Assembly (NCBI RefSeq): GCF_009932475.1
Contig: NZ_BJOV01000005.1
Coordinates: 2,108,001-2,172,000, forward strand
From: Gordonia spumicola
GTDB taxonomy: Bacteria > Actinomycetota > Actinomycetes > Mycobacteriales > Mycobacteriaceae
Direction: 5' to 3'
DNA: 64,000 bases
The notes under the pieces are model-generated. The model was not told the DNA's origin, did no database searches, and saw only the letters and a list, made by a program, of their open reading frames with translations. A program made the position numbers and the translations under genes. Shown here in pieces: positions 40,837 to 49,314 of the stretch (the stretch's first letter is position 1; each line of letters starts with the position of its first letter).

Positions 40837-41369
40837 CCACCTTCCCTCCACCCGAGTTCACCTGGGCGGGCGTCGACACGCCCGACGGCCGTTTCACCGT
40901 GATCGTCGACGACGACGGCGTCGTCTACGCGTCCGGCTGGACGGACGATCCGGCGTACCTGCACAACCTGATCGCGCCGTCGCTGCGGGAAGACCCGCGG
41001 CGGGACGCCATGCGGCACGGGGACGGCGGCGACGCGATCGCGGCCGTGGAGTCCTACTACGCGGGCGACCTCGACGCCCCGTCGCGCATCCGCGTGCGGC
41101 AGACATCCGGCCCGTTCCTGACCGCGGCGTGGTCCGCCCTCCGCCGGGTCCCGCCGGGGCCGCCCGTCACGTACTCGCGCCTGGCCGAACTGGCGGGCAA
41201 TCCGGCCGCCGTCCGCGGTGCCGCATCGTGCTGCGCGCGCAACGCGGCCGCGCTCTTCGTGCCGTGTCACCGCGTGGTCCGCATCGGCGGGGCACTCGGC
41301 GGCTTCCGGTACGGGCTTCAGGTGAAACGGTCCCTCATCGACCGGGAGACCTCCGCGAAAGCGGCTTGA
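40833..41369 (+). CDS. ogt: Methylated-DNA--protein-cysteine methyltransferase
   Basis: Suicide repair of O6-methylguanine, 178 aa. The methyl-acceptor motif PCHRV holds Cys145; the preceding GNPAAVRGAASCCARNAAAL is the DNA-binding HTH with the arginine finger. The C-terminal GGFRYGLQVKRSLIDRE is standard. ATG 40833 overlaps the Ada-AlkA stop, making an alkylation-repair operon; coordinated induction by the Ada domain is the expected control. Confidence 0.94.
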   Translation: MTTFPPPEFTWAGVDTPDGRFTVIVDDDGVVYASGWTDDPAYLHNLIAPSLREDPRRDAMRHGDGGDAIAAVESYYAGDLDAPSRIRVRQTSGPFLTAAWSALRRVPPGPPVTYSRLAELAGNPAAVRGAASCCARNAAALFVPCHRVVRIGGALGGFRYGLQVKRSLIDRETSAKAA

Positions 41370-41416
41370 CCGGCGGCGACCGGCGAATTGTCGGAGGCGA
41401 GGTCCATGATGGCCGC

Positions 41417-42472
41417 ATGACAACGACTGCAGCCGTCATCGGACCCGTCTGCCTCGTCATCGGGGCGTTGCTCGGGTGGTTCGCGCACAGCGCCGCCAGA
41501 CGCGACGCGGCCGACCTCCCGTCGGCCGACATGGTCGCCCCGCTGCGCGACACGCTCGGCCAGCTGTCCGACGAGCTCCGCCGCTCCGAACACAACCGGG
41601 TCCACGCCTTCGCCGGGCTGAGCGAGCAGGTCCGCGGCATGCAGCTGACGTCGCATCGACTGCACGAGCAGACCGCGCGACTCGCCGGAGCCCTGCAGGC
41701 CCCGCAGATCCGGGGCCGCTGGGGCGAGATCCAGCTCGAGCGGGTCGTCGAACTGTCCGGCATGTCGCGGCACTGCGACTTCTCGACGCAGGTTCACGGC
41801 CAGACCGCCGACCGCGTGGTCCGGCCCGACATGGTCGTCCACCTCGCGGGCGGTCGGACCATCGTCGTCGACGCGAAGGTCCCCCTGCAGGCGTTCCTCG
41901 ACTCGACGTCGGCGGGCATCAGCCCGGAGGCGGCCCACGACAAGGCCGTCCGCCACGCGCAGGCGGTGCGCGCGCACATCAACTCCCTGTCGGCGAAGTC
42001 GTACTGGTCGGCGCAGGCCAGCTCACCGGAGTTCGTCGTCCTGTTCCTCCCGGGCGACGGCGTGCTCGACGCCGCGATGCAACACGACGCCGACCTCCTC
42101 GACTACGCCTTCGCCAGGGACATCGTGCTGGCGACACCCGGCACGTTGATCGCGCTCCTCCGCACCGTCGCGCTCGGGTGGCGTCAGCACGCGATGGCCG
42201 AGGACGCCGAACAGATCCAGACCCTGGGGCGCGAACTGTACCGACGCATCGACCAGGTGCTCGGGCACCTCGACAAGGTCGGGTCGGCGCTGCGACGGTC
42301 CGTCGAAAGCTACAACTCCGCGATCGGAGCCGTCGACACCCGCCTCGGAGTCACCGCACGAAAGTTGTCGGAATTGGAGGCGCTGGCGGTGTCGCCCGGC
42401 CAGACGACGACCGACCGCACGCGCCTGAAACCCGTCGACGCCACGGTGAGATCCATGTCACCGCGCACCTAG
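41417..42472 (+). CDS. rmuC: DNA recombination protein RmuC
   Basis: 351 aa, somewhat short for the RmuC family (about 350-480). One N-terminal membrane segment (AAVIGPVCLVIGALLGWFA), a coiled coil (about 40-90: LRDTLGQLSDELRRSEHNRV), then the nuclease-like RmuC core with GRWGEIQLERVVELSGM and VRPDMVVHLAGGRTIVVDAK, and a C-terminal helical segment. RmuC is thought to limit inversion/rearrangement at short inverted repeats. ATG 41417 lies 48 bp past ogt. Confidence 0.88.
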   Translation: MTTTAAVIGPVCLVIGALLGWFAHSAARRDAADLPSADMVAPLRDTLGQLSDELRRSEHNRVHAFAGLSEQVRGMQLTSHRLHEQTARLAGALQAPQIRGRWGEIQLERVVELSGMSRHCDFSTQVHGQTADRVVRPDMVVHLAGGRTIVVDAKVPLQAFLDSTSAGISPEAAHDKAVRHAQAVRAHINSLSAKSYWSAQASSPEFVVLFLPGDGVLDAAMQHDADLLDYAFARDIVLATPGTLIALLRTVALGWRQHAMAEDAEQIQTLGRELYRRIDQVLGHLDKVGSALRRSVESYNSAIGAVDTRLGVTARKLSELEALAVSPGQTTTDRTRLKPVDATVRSMSPRT

Positions 42473-42535
42473 TTTTCAGGAAACTCACGGGCTCGGATGG
42501 GGCCGGTTGGCACCACGTACCGGTACCGTCTAGGT

Positions 42536-43453
42536 GTGTTTCCCCGATCGTTCGCCGGCTCAGCCGTGCCCGCCGACCAGCAGTCCGTCATTCCGGCGGT
42601 CCGTGGTCTGCCGTGGTGGGCCGCGACCCTCCTGGCAACCGGCTTCACCGCCGTCGGAGCCTTCCTCAGCGCGGACGAGACTCCTCCCCTCGGCCGGATC
42701 TTCAAGATCTGCCTGGTCCTGGGCTCGATCCTCGCCGCGCTCGTCGTCCGACGCCGGGCTTTGTTCACGGCGGCCGTCCAGCCACCGCTCATCGCCTTCA
42801 TCGTCGGCATCGTCGCACTGTTCAGCCAGCACACGGGCTCGACCGACAAGAAGACCGTCATCATCAAGGTCGTCCTGCCGATCGCGAACGCGTTCCCGTG
42901 GATGATCGTCGCCTTCATCGCCGCACTGCTGGTCGTCCTCGCCCGGTTGGCCTTCACCGGCCCCGCCGACAAACGCCTGTTCAGCCCGCTGACACGTCGG
43001 ATCGGCGGCGGCAAGCCGACCACGAAGGGGTCGTCGAAAGGCTCCGCGTCGAAGGCCGGTCGGCCGAAGTCCGCCGCCACGAAGGCGCCCGCCACCAAGG
43101 GTTCGGCCAGGACCGCTCCGTCGCGCGAGCGTCGCTCGTCGGACGCGGCCACCACGAAGACCGCGGCGCGGACGGCTCCCTCACGCCAGGCCCCGGCACC
43201 GCAGACGAAACAGGCTCAGCAGCCGAAGCGCACCGCACAGCGCCAGGCTCCGAAGCCTGCGGCCGCCGCGGCGACCACCCGCATCCCCGCCCGTCAGGCT
43301 CCGCAGGCGCAGGCCCCGACGGCGACTCCGGCTCAGCCGCGTCGTCCGGAGCCGACCCGGTCCAGGCCCCCGAAGTCGCAGCGCCAGACGGCGGGACAGC
43401 AGCTTCGCGAACGCGGCCACATCGAAGACCTCGCCGCCGGTCTCGACGACTGA
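42536..43453 (+). CDS. DUF6542 membrane protein with low-complexity basic tail
   Basis: About 305 aa. The N-terminal half has four membrane segments (from about residue 27, LPWWAATLLATGFTAVGAFL), matching DUF6542, a family restricted to mycolic-acid actinobacteria and relatives. The C-terminal 150 residues are disordered, rich in Ala, Pro, Lys, Arg, Gln and Thr (TKGSSKGSASKAGRPKSAAT), suggesting binding to nucleic acid, polysaccharide or other acidic partners at the inner face. The start is uncertain: GTG 42536 fits, and an in-frame ATG at 42497 is possible. Function unknown. Confidence 0.78.
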   Translation: MFPRSFAGSAVPADQQSVIPAVRGLPWWAATLLATGFTAVGAFLSADETPPLGRIFKICLVLGSILAALVVRRRALFTAAVQPPLIAFIVGIVALFSQHTGSTDKKTVIIKVVLPIANAFPWMIVAFIAALLVVLARLAFTGPADKRLFSPLTRRIGGGKPTTKGSSKGSASKAGRPKSAATKAPATKGSARTAPSRERRSSDAATTKTAARTAPSRQAPAPQTKQAQQPKRTAQRQAPKPAAAAATTRIPARQAPQAQAPTATPAQPRRPEPTRSRPPKSQRQTAGQQLRERGHIEDLAAGLDD

Positions 43454-43469
43454 CGTCTCGACGACGGGT

Positions 43470-44009
43470 CTACACGCCGTTCTCTGCCAGCCATGCGGCG
43501 AGGTCCCGGGCCGCGGCGTCGACGACCTGCGGCCAGTCCATCGCCGAGTCGTCGGCCTTGTCGCTGACCACTTTCACGAGCGTCAACGGCACGCGATACG
43601 CCCGGCACACCTGCGCGACGGCGGCGCCCTCCATGTCGACGAGGTCGGCGCGTCGCGCCAGCATGGCCCGATGATCCACGTCGGTGACGAACGTGTCTCC
43701 GGTGGCGAGCACGGTGCCGTCGCCCCCGTCGATCTCCCACCTGTCGGCCAGGTCGAAGCCGATCGCCGACAGCTCGGCCGCACTGATGTCGTGTTCGACC
43801 ACGGCCGACGGCACGAACAGGCCCGAATGGCGATCGTGCAGCGCGCCCGCGGTTCCGATGTTGATCACGCGTGTGGCTCCGCCGCGTTCGAGCGCCCGGG
43901 TGAGCGCTATCGCCGCGCGGACCTTCCCGATTCCGGTGATCAACACGTCGACGTCGGACGGCACGTGAGCGGCCTCCGCTCGGGTGGCCGCGACGACGAG
44001 AACGCTCAC
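43470..44009 (-). CDS. Nucleosidase (MTA/SAH nucleosidase family)
   Basis: 179 aa purine-nucleoside-phosphorylase-fold enzyme. VLITGIGKVRAAIALTRAL and VINIGTAGALHDRHSGLFVP are the family's substrate-binding strands; VDMEGAAVAQVCRAYRVPLT supplies the Met-Glu pair that contacts ribose, and VVSDKADDSAMDWP carries the catalytic Asp. Shorter than canonical MTA/SAH nucleosidases (about 230 aa). GTG 44009 overlaps the upstream SDR stop (GTGA). Confidence 0.87.
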   Translation of the reverse strand: MSVLVVAATRAEAAHVPSDVDVLITGIGKVRAAIALTRALERGGATRVINIGTAGALHDRHSGLFVPSAVVEHDISAAELSAIGFDLADRWEIDGGDGTVLATGDTFVTDVDHRAMLARRADLVDMEGAAVAQVCRAYRVPLTLVKVVSDKADDSAMDWPQVVDAAARDLAAWLAENGV

Positions 44010-44902
44010 GACAGCCTGGACAGGTGATCGAACCGGTTGTTCGCGATCCGCATCGCCACCTCGTAGGGGAACGCGAACTTGCGCGCCCACCAATACCCGA
44101 ATCGGACGTCGAACGACGTGTACACCAGGTACTTGTTCTTGGTGACACCCTCGAGGATCGCCTCGGCGGCCCTCTCCGGGGACACCGCGATCTTGTGGAA
44201 TCCGTCGACCTGTTTGGCGACGCGGGGATCGCTGCGGTCGAGGCCGACGATCTCGACGGTGCCGACGAGCGGCGTCGCCACGCCGCCCGGGCAGACGAGC
44301 GACACCCCGATTCCATGGCGACGCAGGTCGTACCGCAGCACCTCGGACACTCCGCGGATGCCGAACTTGCTCGCGCTGTACGCGGCGTGCCACGGCAACG
44401 CGAGCAATCCCGCCGCCGACGACACGTTGACGAGCTGACCGCCCCGACCACGCCGGACCATCGGCGGCACGAAGCACTCGATCACATGGATCGGTCCCAT
44501 CAGGTTCACATCGACGAGCTTGCGCCAGTGCCGGTGCTCCAGATTCTCGACGGTGCCCCACGCGGAGATCCCCGCGACGTTCATGACGACGTCCATCACG
44601 CCGACCTCCGCGTCCACCGACCTCGCGAACGACGCGACCCATTCGTAGTCGGAGACGTCGCCCGCGGCGTGGTAGACGACGGCGTCGCCGAGATCGGAGA
44701 CGACGGCGTCGAGGGCCTGCGCCGTCAGGTCGGTGAGGACCAGCTTCGCGCCAGCGTCGGCGGCCGCGACGGCCGTCGCCCGTCCGATCCCGCTCGCCGC
44801 TCCGGTGATGAGCACGGTGCGGCCGCGGAGCGTCGGAACGGGTGTCGGAACCCAGAACAAGTCGCGGATCGTGGTGAGGCGTGCACGCAAGTCGAGACCC
44901 AT
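44006..44902 (-). CDS. Short-chain dehydrogenase/reductase
   Basis: 298 aa, N-terminal TGAASGIG cofactor motif (VLITGAASGIGRATAV), catalytic Tyr-x3-Lys in AYSASKFGIRG, active-site Ser in VNVSSAAGLLA. Asp after strand 2 (VLTDLTAQAL) suggests NAD(H). A hydrophobic, basic C-terminus (GYWWARKFAFPYEVAMRIAN) suggests membrane association, as in SDRs acting on lipids. Translationally coupled with the nucleosidase. Confidence 0.88.
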   Translation of the reverse strand: MGLDLRARLTTIRDLFWVPTPVPTLRGRTVLITGAASGIGRATAVAAADAGAKLVLTDLTAQALDAVVSDLGDAVVYHAAGDVSDYEWVASFARSVDAEVGVMDVVMNVAGISAWGTVENLEHRHWRKLVDVNLMGPIHVIECFVPPMVRRGRGGQLVNVSSAAGLLALPWHAAYSASKFGIRGVSEVLRYDLRRHGIGVSLVCPGGVATPLVGTVEIVGLDRSDPRVAKQVDGFHKIAVSPERAAEAILEGVTKNKYLVYTSFDVRFGYWWARKFAFPYEVAMRIANNRFDHLSRLS

Positions 44903-44932
44903 GCCACAGAGCCTACCGAGGCCTCGCCCCGA

Positions 44933-46030
44933 TCAGATCGGGAGCTTCCCGCCGAACACCGAGTAGACCACCGACAGGATCGCCTTCAGGACGTCGGCGG
45001 ACACGTCCTGCCCCTTCGTCATCAGGATGCGGGCCGCGTCCTGCGGGCTCTTCGCCTTGACGAGTTCGTCGATCAACGGGCCGATGGCGCTGAGTCCGGC
45101 GAGGTCGACGCCCGATGCGGAGTCGTCCGACGGGACCGTCTGATCCTGCGGGGTGACGCCGGAGTTCTTGTTCTCGACGCCGGGCGCGGGGACCGGAGCC
45201 GTCGGATTGGCGGCGGCGGCGTTGCCGTCGACGTACGACGAGATCCCGTTGGTGATGGCGACCGCGTAGCGCGCGGCGCCCTGCGGCGACGCCAACGCCG
45301 CGGCTTCGATCGGATCGGACAGGTTGCCCATCTCGATGAACACCGCGGGCACGCGGGTCAGGTTGACGGCCGCGATGTCCGGACGGGTCTGGATGCCGTC
45401 GACCGCTCCCGCGTAGTTCGCCGGGGTGAATCCGGCGGCCTTGAAGGCGTCGCGCATGGTGTTCGACGCCTTGCGGCCCTCACCGGACTGCACGGCGTCG
45501 ACCGTCTTGTCGGGGATCGGCAGCGTCGGGACGATCATGTGGAAGCCGGTCTTGGCCGCGTCGGCGCCGGTGCTGGTGGAGTCGGCGTGCAGACTGACGG
45601 CGACGGCCGCTCCGGAGCGACTCGCGGCCTCGGCGCGTTCGTCGACGCAGCCGCCCCACCCGGTGTCGTCGTTGCGGCTGAGCACGACGCGTGCGCCCTT
45701 GCTCTCGAGGGCGGCCTTCACGAGTTGGGTGATGTCCCAGTTGATGGTGTGCTCGGGCTTGCCGGTCACCGAGATCGCCCCGGTGGTCTGGCATTCCTTG
45801 GTGCCGCCGCGACCGTCGGGGACCTGCTTGTTGAGGTCGTGCCCCGCCGCCGAGCCCTGATGTCCGGGATCGAGGAAGATCGTCTTGCCGGTCAGCTGCT
45901 TCGCGACCGGGGTCGCGGGCGCGGCGGGCGCCGCGTTCGACGACGGCGCCACGACGCCGAGCACGAGGGCCGACGATGCGGCGAGCGAGGCTGCCGCGAG
46001 AACTCCGCGACGTACACGTACAGCGTTCAT
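44933..46030 (-). CDS. N-acetylmuramoyl-L-alanine amidase, secreted (Rv3717-like)
   Basis: 365 aa peptidoglycan hydrolase of the Amidase_3 family, which cleaves the bond between muramic acid and L-Ala of stem peptides. Signal peptide (residues 1-33, ending SNAAPAAP). Amidase domain about 48-245: zinc ligand His in FLDPGHQG, a second His in AVSLHADS and the catalytic Glu in AVFIEMGNLS; LSRNDDTGWGGCVDERAEAA is a family-specific loop. A 120-residue C-terminal extension ends in a hydrophobic helix (LKAILSVVYSVFGG). ATG 46030 has GGAAGGGAA upstream. Probably for cell-separation remodelling. Confidence 0.9.
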   Translation of the reverse strand: MNAVRVRRGVLAAASLAASSALVLGVVAPSSNAAPAAPATPVAKQLTGKTIFLDPGHQGSAAGHDLNKQVPDGRGGTKECQTTGAISVTGKPEHTINWDITQLVKAALESKGARVVLSRNDDTGWGGCVDERAEAASRSGAAVAVSLHADSTSTGADAAKTGFHMIVPTLPIPDKTVDAVQSGEGRKASNTMRDAFKAAGFTPANYAGAVDGIQTRPDIAAVNLTRVPAVFIEMGNLSDPIEAAALASPQGAARYAVAITNGISSYVDGNAAAANPTAPVPAPGVENKNSGVTPQDQTVPSDDSASGVDLAGLSAIGPLIDELVKAKSPQDAARILMTKGQDVSADVLKAILSVVYSVFGGKLPI

Positions 46031-46172
46031 CGGCGCTGATTCCCTTCCATACGAAACACCAGTGGTCACACTGATCACTTGCGTAACAGTGAACCAGTAG
46101 TCGAGGGTCGGTGTCGAACGGCGGACCGCCGCCGCCGGAAATCGTTAACCGCCTGTGACCAGACGGGCGATG

Positions 46173-47204
46173 TCAGGTCAGGTGCCGCGTGAGATGCAGA
46201 ACGCCGTGTTCGTCGTCGGCGTCGGGACCGAGCACCGCCCGCAGTGCCGCGTCGGCCCCGACGACGTCCAACCCCGAGCCGATGACGACGAGCGACGTCG
46301 ACGGCGATTGGGCGCCCCACGGCGCGCGCGTCACCCTGACCACTCCCCCGACGGCCTGGATGACGTACGCCTCGTCGGCATGCCCCGGCCGGTCGACGAG
46401 GACGGTGCCCTTGATCCGGTATGCGCCGACCGGCGGCCGCTCGAGGAAGGCCGCGAGCCTGCGCGGGTCGACCGGACCCGCGTGGTCGAGCGAGACCGAT
46501 TCGAACTCGGCGTGCAGGTGATCGTGGTGATGGTCGTCGCGGAGCAGGTCGTCCAGCGCCAGCTGGCGAGGACCGTCGTCGGCCGGACGGTCGGGAGCGT
46601 CGTCGAACAGCAGGCTCGGATCGACGGCCGCATCGGTCACCGCGAGCACCGACGCGGTGGAGTTGACCGCCCGCACCGCCTCCCGCACGGCCGCCGACTC
46701 CGCGTCGTCCACCGTGTCGGCCTTGTTGAGGACCACCAGATCGGCGACGGCCACGTGCCCGCGGACCGAGGGATGCGTCGCGAGGGTCGTCAGATACTCC
46801 GCCGAGTCGACGACGTAGACGAGCCCTCCGTACGACACCGTGGCCGACCGCGCCGCCAAGACCAGACGGATCAGCGCGGGAGGCTCGGCGATCCCGCTGG
46901 CTTCGATGAGGATCGCGTCGAGACCGACGTCCGGCGCCGACAGCGCGGCGATCGCATCGCCGAGGCCCGCGGCGTCCGTGGTGCAGCACATGCAGCCGCC
47001 CGGCAGGCTGACGGTTCCACCCGCCGCCCCCGACACGAGCAGCGAATCGATGTCCACCGACCCGAAATCGTTGACCAGCACCCCTATCCGACGTCCGCCC
47101 GCGTGCCGGAGGACATGATTGAGAAGCGTCGTCTTGCCCGCACCGAGGAATCCGGCGAGCACGACGACGGGAATGTGCCGATCATTCCCCGTCAATGCGC
47201 GCAT
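46173..47204 (-). CDS. COG0523 GTPase, putative metallochaperone
   Basis: 343 aa CobW/YjiA/Nha3-type GTPase. Walker A is [12 protein letters not shown], the defining metal-binding motif CxCC appears as [11 protein letters not shown]4 is LNKADTVD, and the C-terminal domain carries a His-rich loop DDHHHDHLH, a typical zinc-binding patch. These proteins insert zinc or other metals into client proteins and are often Zur-controlled. The start at 47204 overlaps the trhO stop by 13 bases, so the two are coupled. Confidence 0.9.
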   Translation of the reverse strand: MRALTGNDRHIPVVVLAGFLGAGKTTLLNHVLRHAGGRRIGVLVNDFGSVDIDSLLVSGAAGGTVSLPGGCMCCTTDAAGLGDAIAALSAPDVGLDAILIEASGIAEPPALIRLVLAARSATVSYGGLVYVVDSAEYLTTLATHPSVRGHVAVADLVVLNKADTVDDAESAAVREAVRAVNSTASVLAVTDAAVDPSLLFDDAPDRPADDGPRQLALDDLLRDDHHHDHLHAEFESVSLDHAGPVDPRRLAAFLERPPVGAYRIKGTVLVDRPGHADEAYVIQAVGGVVRVTRAPWGAQSPSTSLVVIGSGLDVVGADAALRAVLGPDADDEHGVLHLTRHLT

Positions 47205-48034
47205 TCGGCACAGAGCACGGCGAGTTCCCGGCCGTCCCGATCGGGGTGATTGGCGACGTTCGACGTCGGTGCGCCGCATTCGACGCATCGCCCGATCACC
47301 GCGGGCGCTCCGAAGTCCACGGACATCCGTTTGTCGAAGACGTAGAGCGAACCGTCCCACAGTCCGTCGTCGCCGAATCGCTCGCCGTATCGGACTATTC
47401 CGCCGTCGAGTTGATACACCTCCCGGAATCCCCTATTGACCATGAGCGCGCTCAGCACCTCACATCGCACGCCGCCGGTGCAGTAGGTCACGACCGGTTT
47501 GTCTTTCAGGTGGTCGAGCGCTCCGCTCTCGATCAGCGGAATGAAATCCCTCGTGGTCTCGATCTCCGGGACGATCGCGTCGCGGAAACGACCGATCTGC
47601 GCCTCGATCGAGTTGCGTCCGTCGAGGAATGCGACGTCGGAGCCTCGCCTGGCGACAAGGTCGTGCAATTGCTCGGGCGACAGGTGCGTCCCGCCGCCGA
47701 CCACGCCGTCGGCGTCCACCCGCACTTCGTCCGGCGCGCCGAATGTGACGATCTCGGGGCGAGTCTTGACCGACAGTCGAGGGAAGTCGTCACCCACTCC
47801 GTCCGACCATTTGATGTCGGCATTCTTGAACGCCGCGTATGAACGCGTGGCTTTCACGTAGCGTTTGACGTCGCGGATGTCACCGCCGACTGTTGCGTTC
47901 ACGCCGTGAGGTGACACGATGATCCTGCCGCGCAGGCCTAGCGCGGAGCACACGGAGTGCTGCCAGAGGCTGATCGCCTCCGGGTCGGGCAGCGGCGTGA
48001 ACACATAGAACAACACGATTTTGGGAGTCGCCAC
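47192..48034 (-). CDS. trhO: tRNA uridine 5-oxyacetic-acid hydroxylase TrhO (rhodanese family)
   Basis: 280 aa. The N-terminal UPF0176 domain (residues 1-100) is followed by a rhodanese domain with active-site Cys in [14 protein letters not shown], and a C-terminal zinc-like tail with Cys pairs ([10 protein letters not shown] and LCAECAH). TrhO hydroxylates U34 of tRNAs in an oxygen-dependent step of wobble-uridine modification. GTG 48034 starts [12 protein letters not shown], the normal opening. Its start codon is 1 base from the divergent lipoprotein start. Confidence 0.92.
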   Translation of the reverse strand: MATPKIVLFYVFTPLPDPEAISLWQHSVCSALGLRGRIIVSPHGVNATVGGDIRDVKRYVKATRSYAAFKNADIKWSDGVGDDFPRLSVKTRPEIVTFGAPDEVRVDADGVVGGGTHLSPEQLHDLVARRGSDVAFLDGRNSIEAQIGRFRDAIVPEIETTRDFIPLIESGALDHLKDKPVVTYCTGGVRCEVLSALMVNRGFREVYQLDGGIVRYGERFGDDGLWDGSLYVFDKRMSVDFGAPAVIGRCVECGAPTSNVANHPDRDGRELAVLCAECAH

Positions 48035-48035
48035 A

Positions 48036-48791
48036 GTGCAAGGGTACGGACCTCGCGGCGCGATCGTCGGCGTCGCCCTCCTCGGAGTGCTCGCCGCGGC
48101 CCTCTCGGGCTGCGGCCTCCTCAGCGAGAACGGTGCACCCGATCGGATCGTCATTCCGGCGACGGATCAACTGTCGACCGAATCGAAGCCCGCGACGATC
48201 TCGGCATCGGTCGGGGCACGGACGAGCGACAACTCCGTCCCCTCCGAGTGGAGCTACGAGCGGGTGATCAAAAGCGCTCCCCGCGTGAGCAATTCCGATT
48301 TCCAAGAGGGTGCGACGTCGCAGGACGGCGATCGGGAGGACGTGTCGGGATATCACTTCTCGTCGGCCGACCGCAGTGTGCGATGCTCCACCGGCAACAA
48401 TGGAGCGCAAGCACTCGCGTGCGTGTCCGATTCGACGATCGGGCCCGCCTCGCCCCCGGCCGATGAGGACCCGGGCTGCACGTGGGACCGCCATCTCGTC
48501 GTCCTTTCGAGCGACGGGGTGCGCGCGGGAGGCTGTTCCAATCGCTACTCGGTGCTCTATCGCTCCCACACGGTGGCGCCCGGATCGGCGATCACCGTCG
48601 ACCGTTTCGCGTGCCTGTCCGAGACCGACGGCCTGTATTGCGTCGAATCGAGCTCGGGCAGCGGATTCTCCATTACTCCAAAGGGTTACAAAGAGCTGCG
48701 GGCCGCCGATAGAGCCCCCGAATCACTGACCGGCGTCACGGATGAATCGTCGACGCCGAATTCGAGTTCCAGTGTTGTTCCGACACGCTGA
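48036..48791 (+). CDS. Lipoprotein, unknown function
   Basis: About 251 aa with a lipoprotein signal ([15 protein letters not shown], lipobox L-S-G-C, Cys near residue 25). The mature part is Ser/Thr/Asp-rich, with cysteines [13 protein letters not shown] and CTWDRHL...CSNRYS that may form disulfides, and a Ser-rich tail. No family recognised; similar extracellular lipoproteins are frequent in this group. GTG 48036; an in-frame ATG at 48021 would overlap trhO's start region. Confidence 0.72.
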   Translation: MQGYGPRGAIVGVALLGVLAAALSGCGLLSENGAPDRIVIPATDQLSTESKPATISASVGARTSDNSVPSEWSYERVIKSAPRVSNSDFQEGATSQDGDREDVSGYHFSSADRSVRCSTGNNGAQALACVSDSTIGPASPPADEDPGCTWDRHLVVLSSDGVRAGGCSNRYSVLYRSHTVAPGSAITVDRFACLSETDGLYCVESSSGSGFSITPKGYKELRAADRAPESLTGVTDESSTPNSSSSVVPTR

Positions 48792-48846
48792 AATACGTGT
48801 ACAGTGGGCGCTGATATAGCTGCCAATTCGCCGCGAGAGGGAACCT

Positions 48847-49185
48847 ATGGCAAAGAAGACCGTTATCAAGATCGTCGACGACATCGACGGTGCCGAGCTG
48901 CTCGACGATGAATACGAGACCGTGCGCTGGAGCATCGACGGCAAGAGCTACGAGTTCGACACGTCGCCCGAACACGCCGAAGAGTTCCGCAATCATGTCG
49001 CGACATATGTCGCCGCGTCGCGCATCGTGAACCGCGCGCAGCAGCGTCGTCCCGCGACGGGCGGAACCCGCCCCGCGGCCAACACCCGGGTGATCCGTGA
49101 ATGGGCGAACGCCAACGGCTTCACCGTGAGCGACCGCGGCCGCATCCCGGCCGACGTCCTCGCCGCCTACGAAGCCGCGAACTGA
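48847..49185 (+). CDS. lsr2: Nucleoid-associated protein Lsr2
   Basis: 112 aa xenogeneic silencer that coats AT-rich DNA, the H-NS counterpart of actinobacteria. The N-terminal dimerisation domain starts AKKTVIKIVDDIDG and includes EYETVRWSIDGKSYEFD. The C-terminal DNA-binding domain has IREWANANGFTVSDRGRIPA with the minor-groove-inserting Arg97-Gly98-Arg99. Full length and intact; it may silence the lower-GC element at 27-37 kb. Followed by a strong terminator. Confidence 0.96.
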   Translation: MAKKTVIKIVDDIDGAELLDDEYETVRWSIDGKSYEFDTSPEHAEEFRNHVATYVAASRIVNRAQQRRPATGGTRPAANTRVIREWANANGFTVSDRGRIPADVLAAYEAAN

Positions 49186-49201
49186 CGTCGACAAGACGGT
49201 C

Positions 49202-49238
49202 ACAGCGCCCCGAACCGCGACTCGGTTCGGGGCGCTGT
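49202..49238. terminator. Hairpin terminator after lsr2
   Basis: ACAGCGCCCCGAACC (49202-49216) pairs perfectly with GGTTCGGGGCGCTGT (49224-49238), 15 bp with a 7-base loop, followed by CTCATT. A very stable terminator. Confidence 0.87.
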
Positions 49239-49314
49239 CTCATTCCGCGGGGATTCACGTCACCGTGACTTTTAGTCGTCGTCGACGGTGACGGTCCGGC
49301 TATCCTGACCAACC

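Noticed and set aside
49241..49314. GTCACcGTGAC palindrome before the amino-acid transporter
   Set aside because: Short, imperfect and single; not enough to call an operator.
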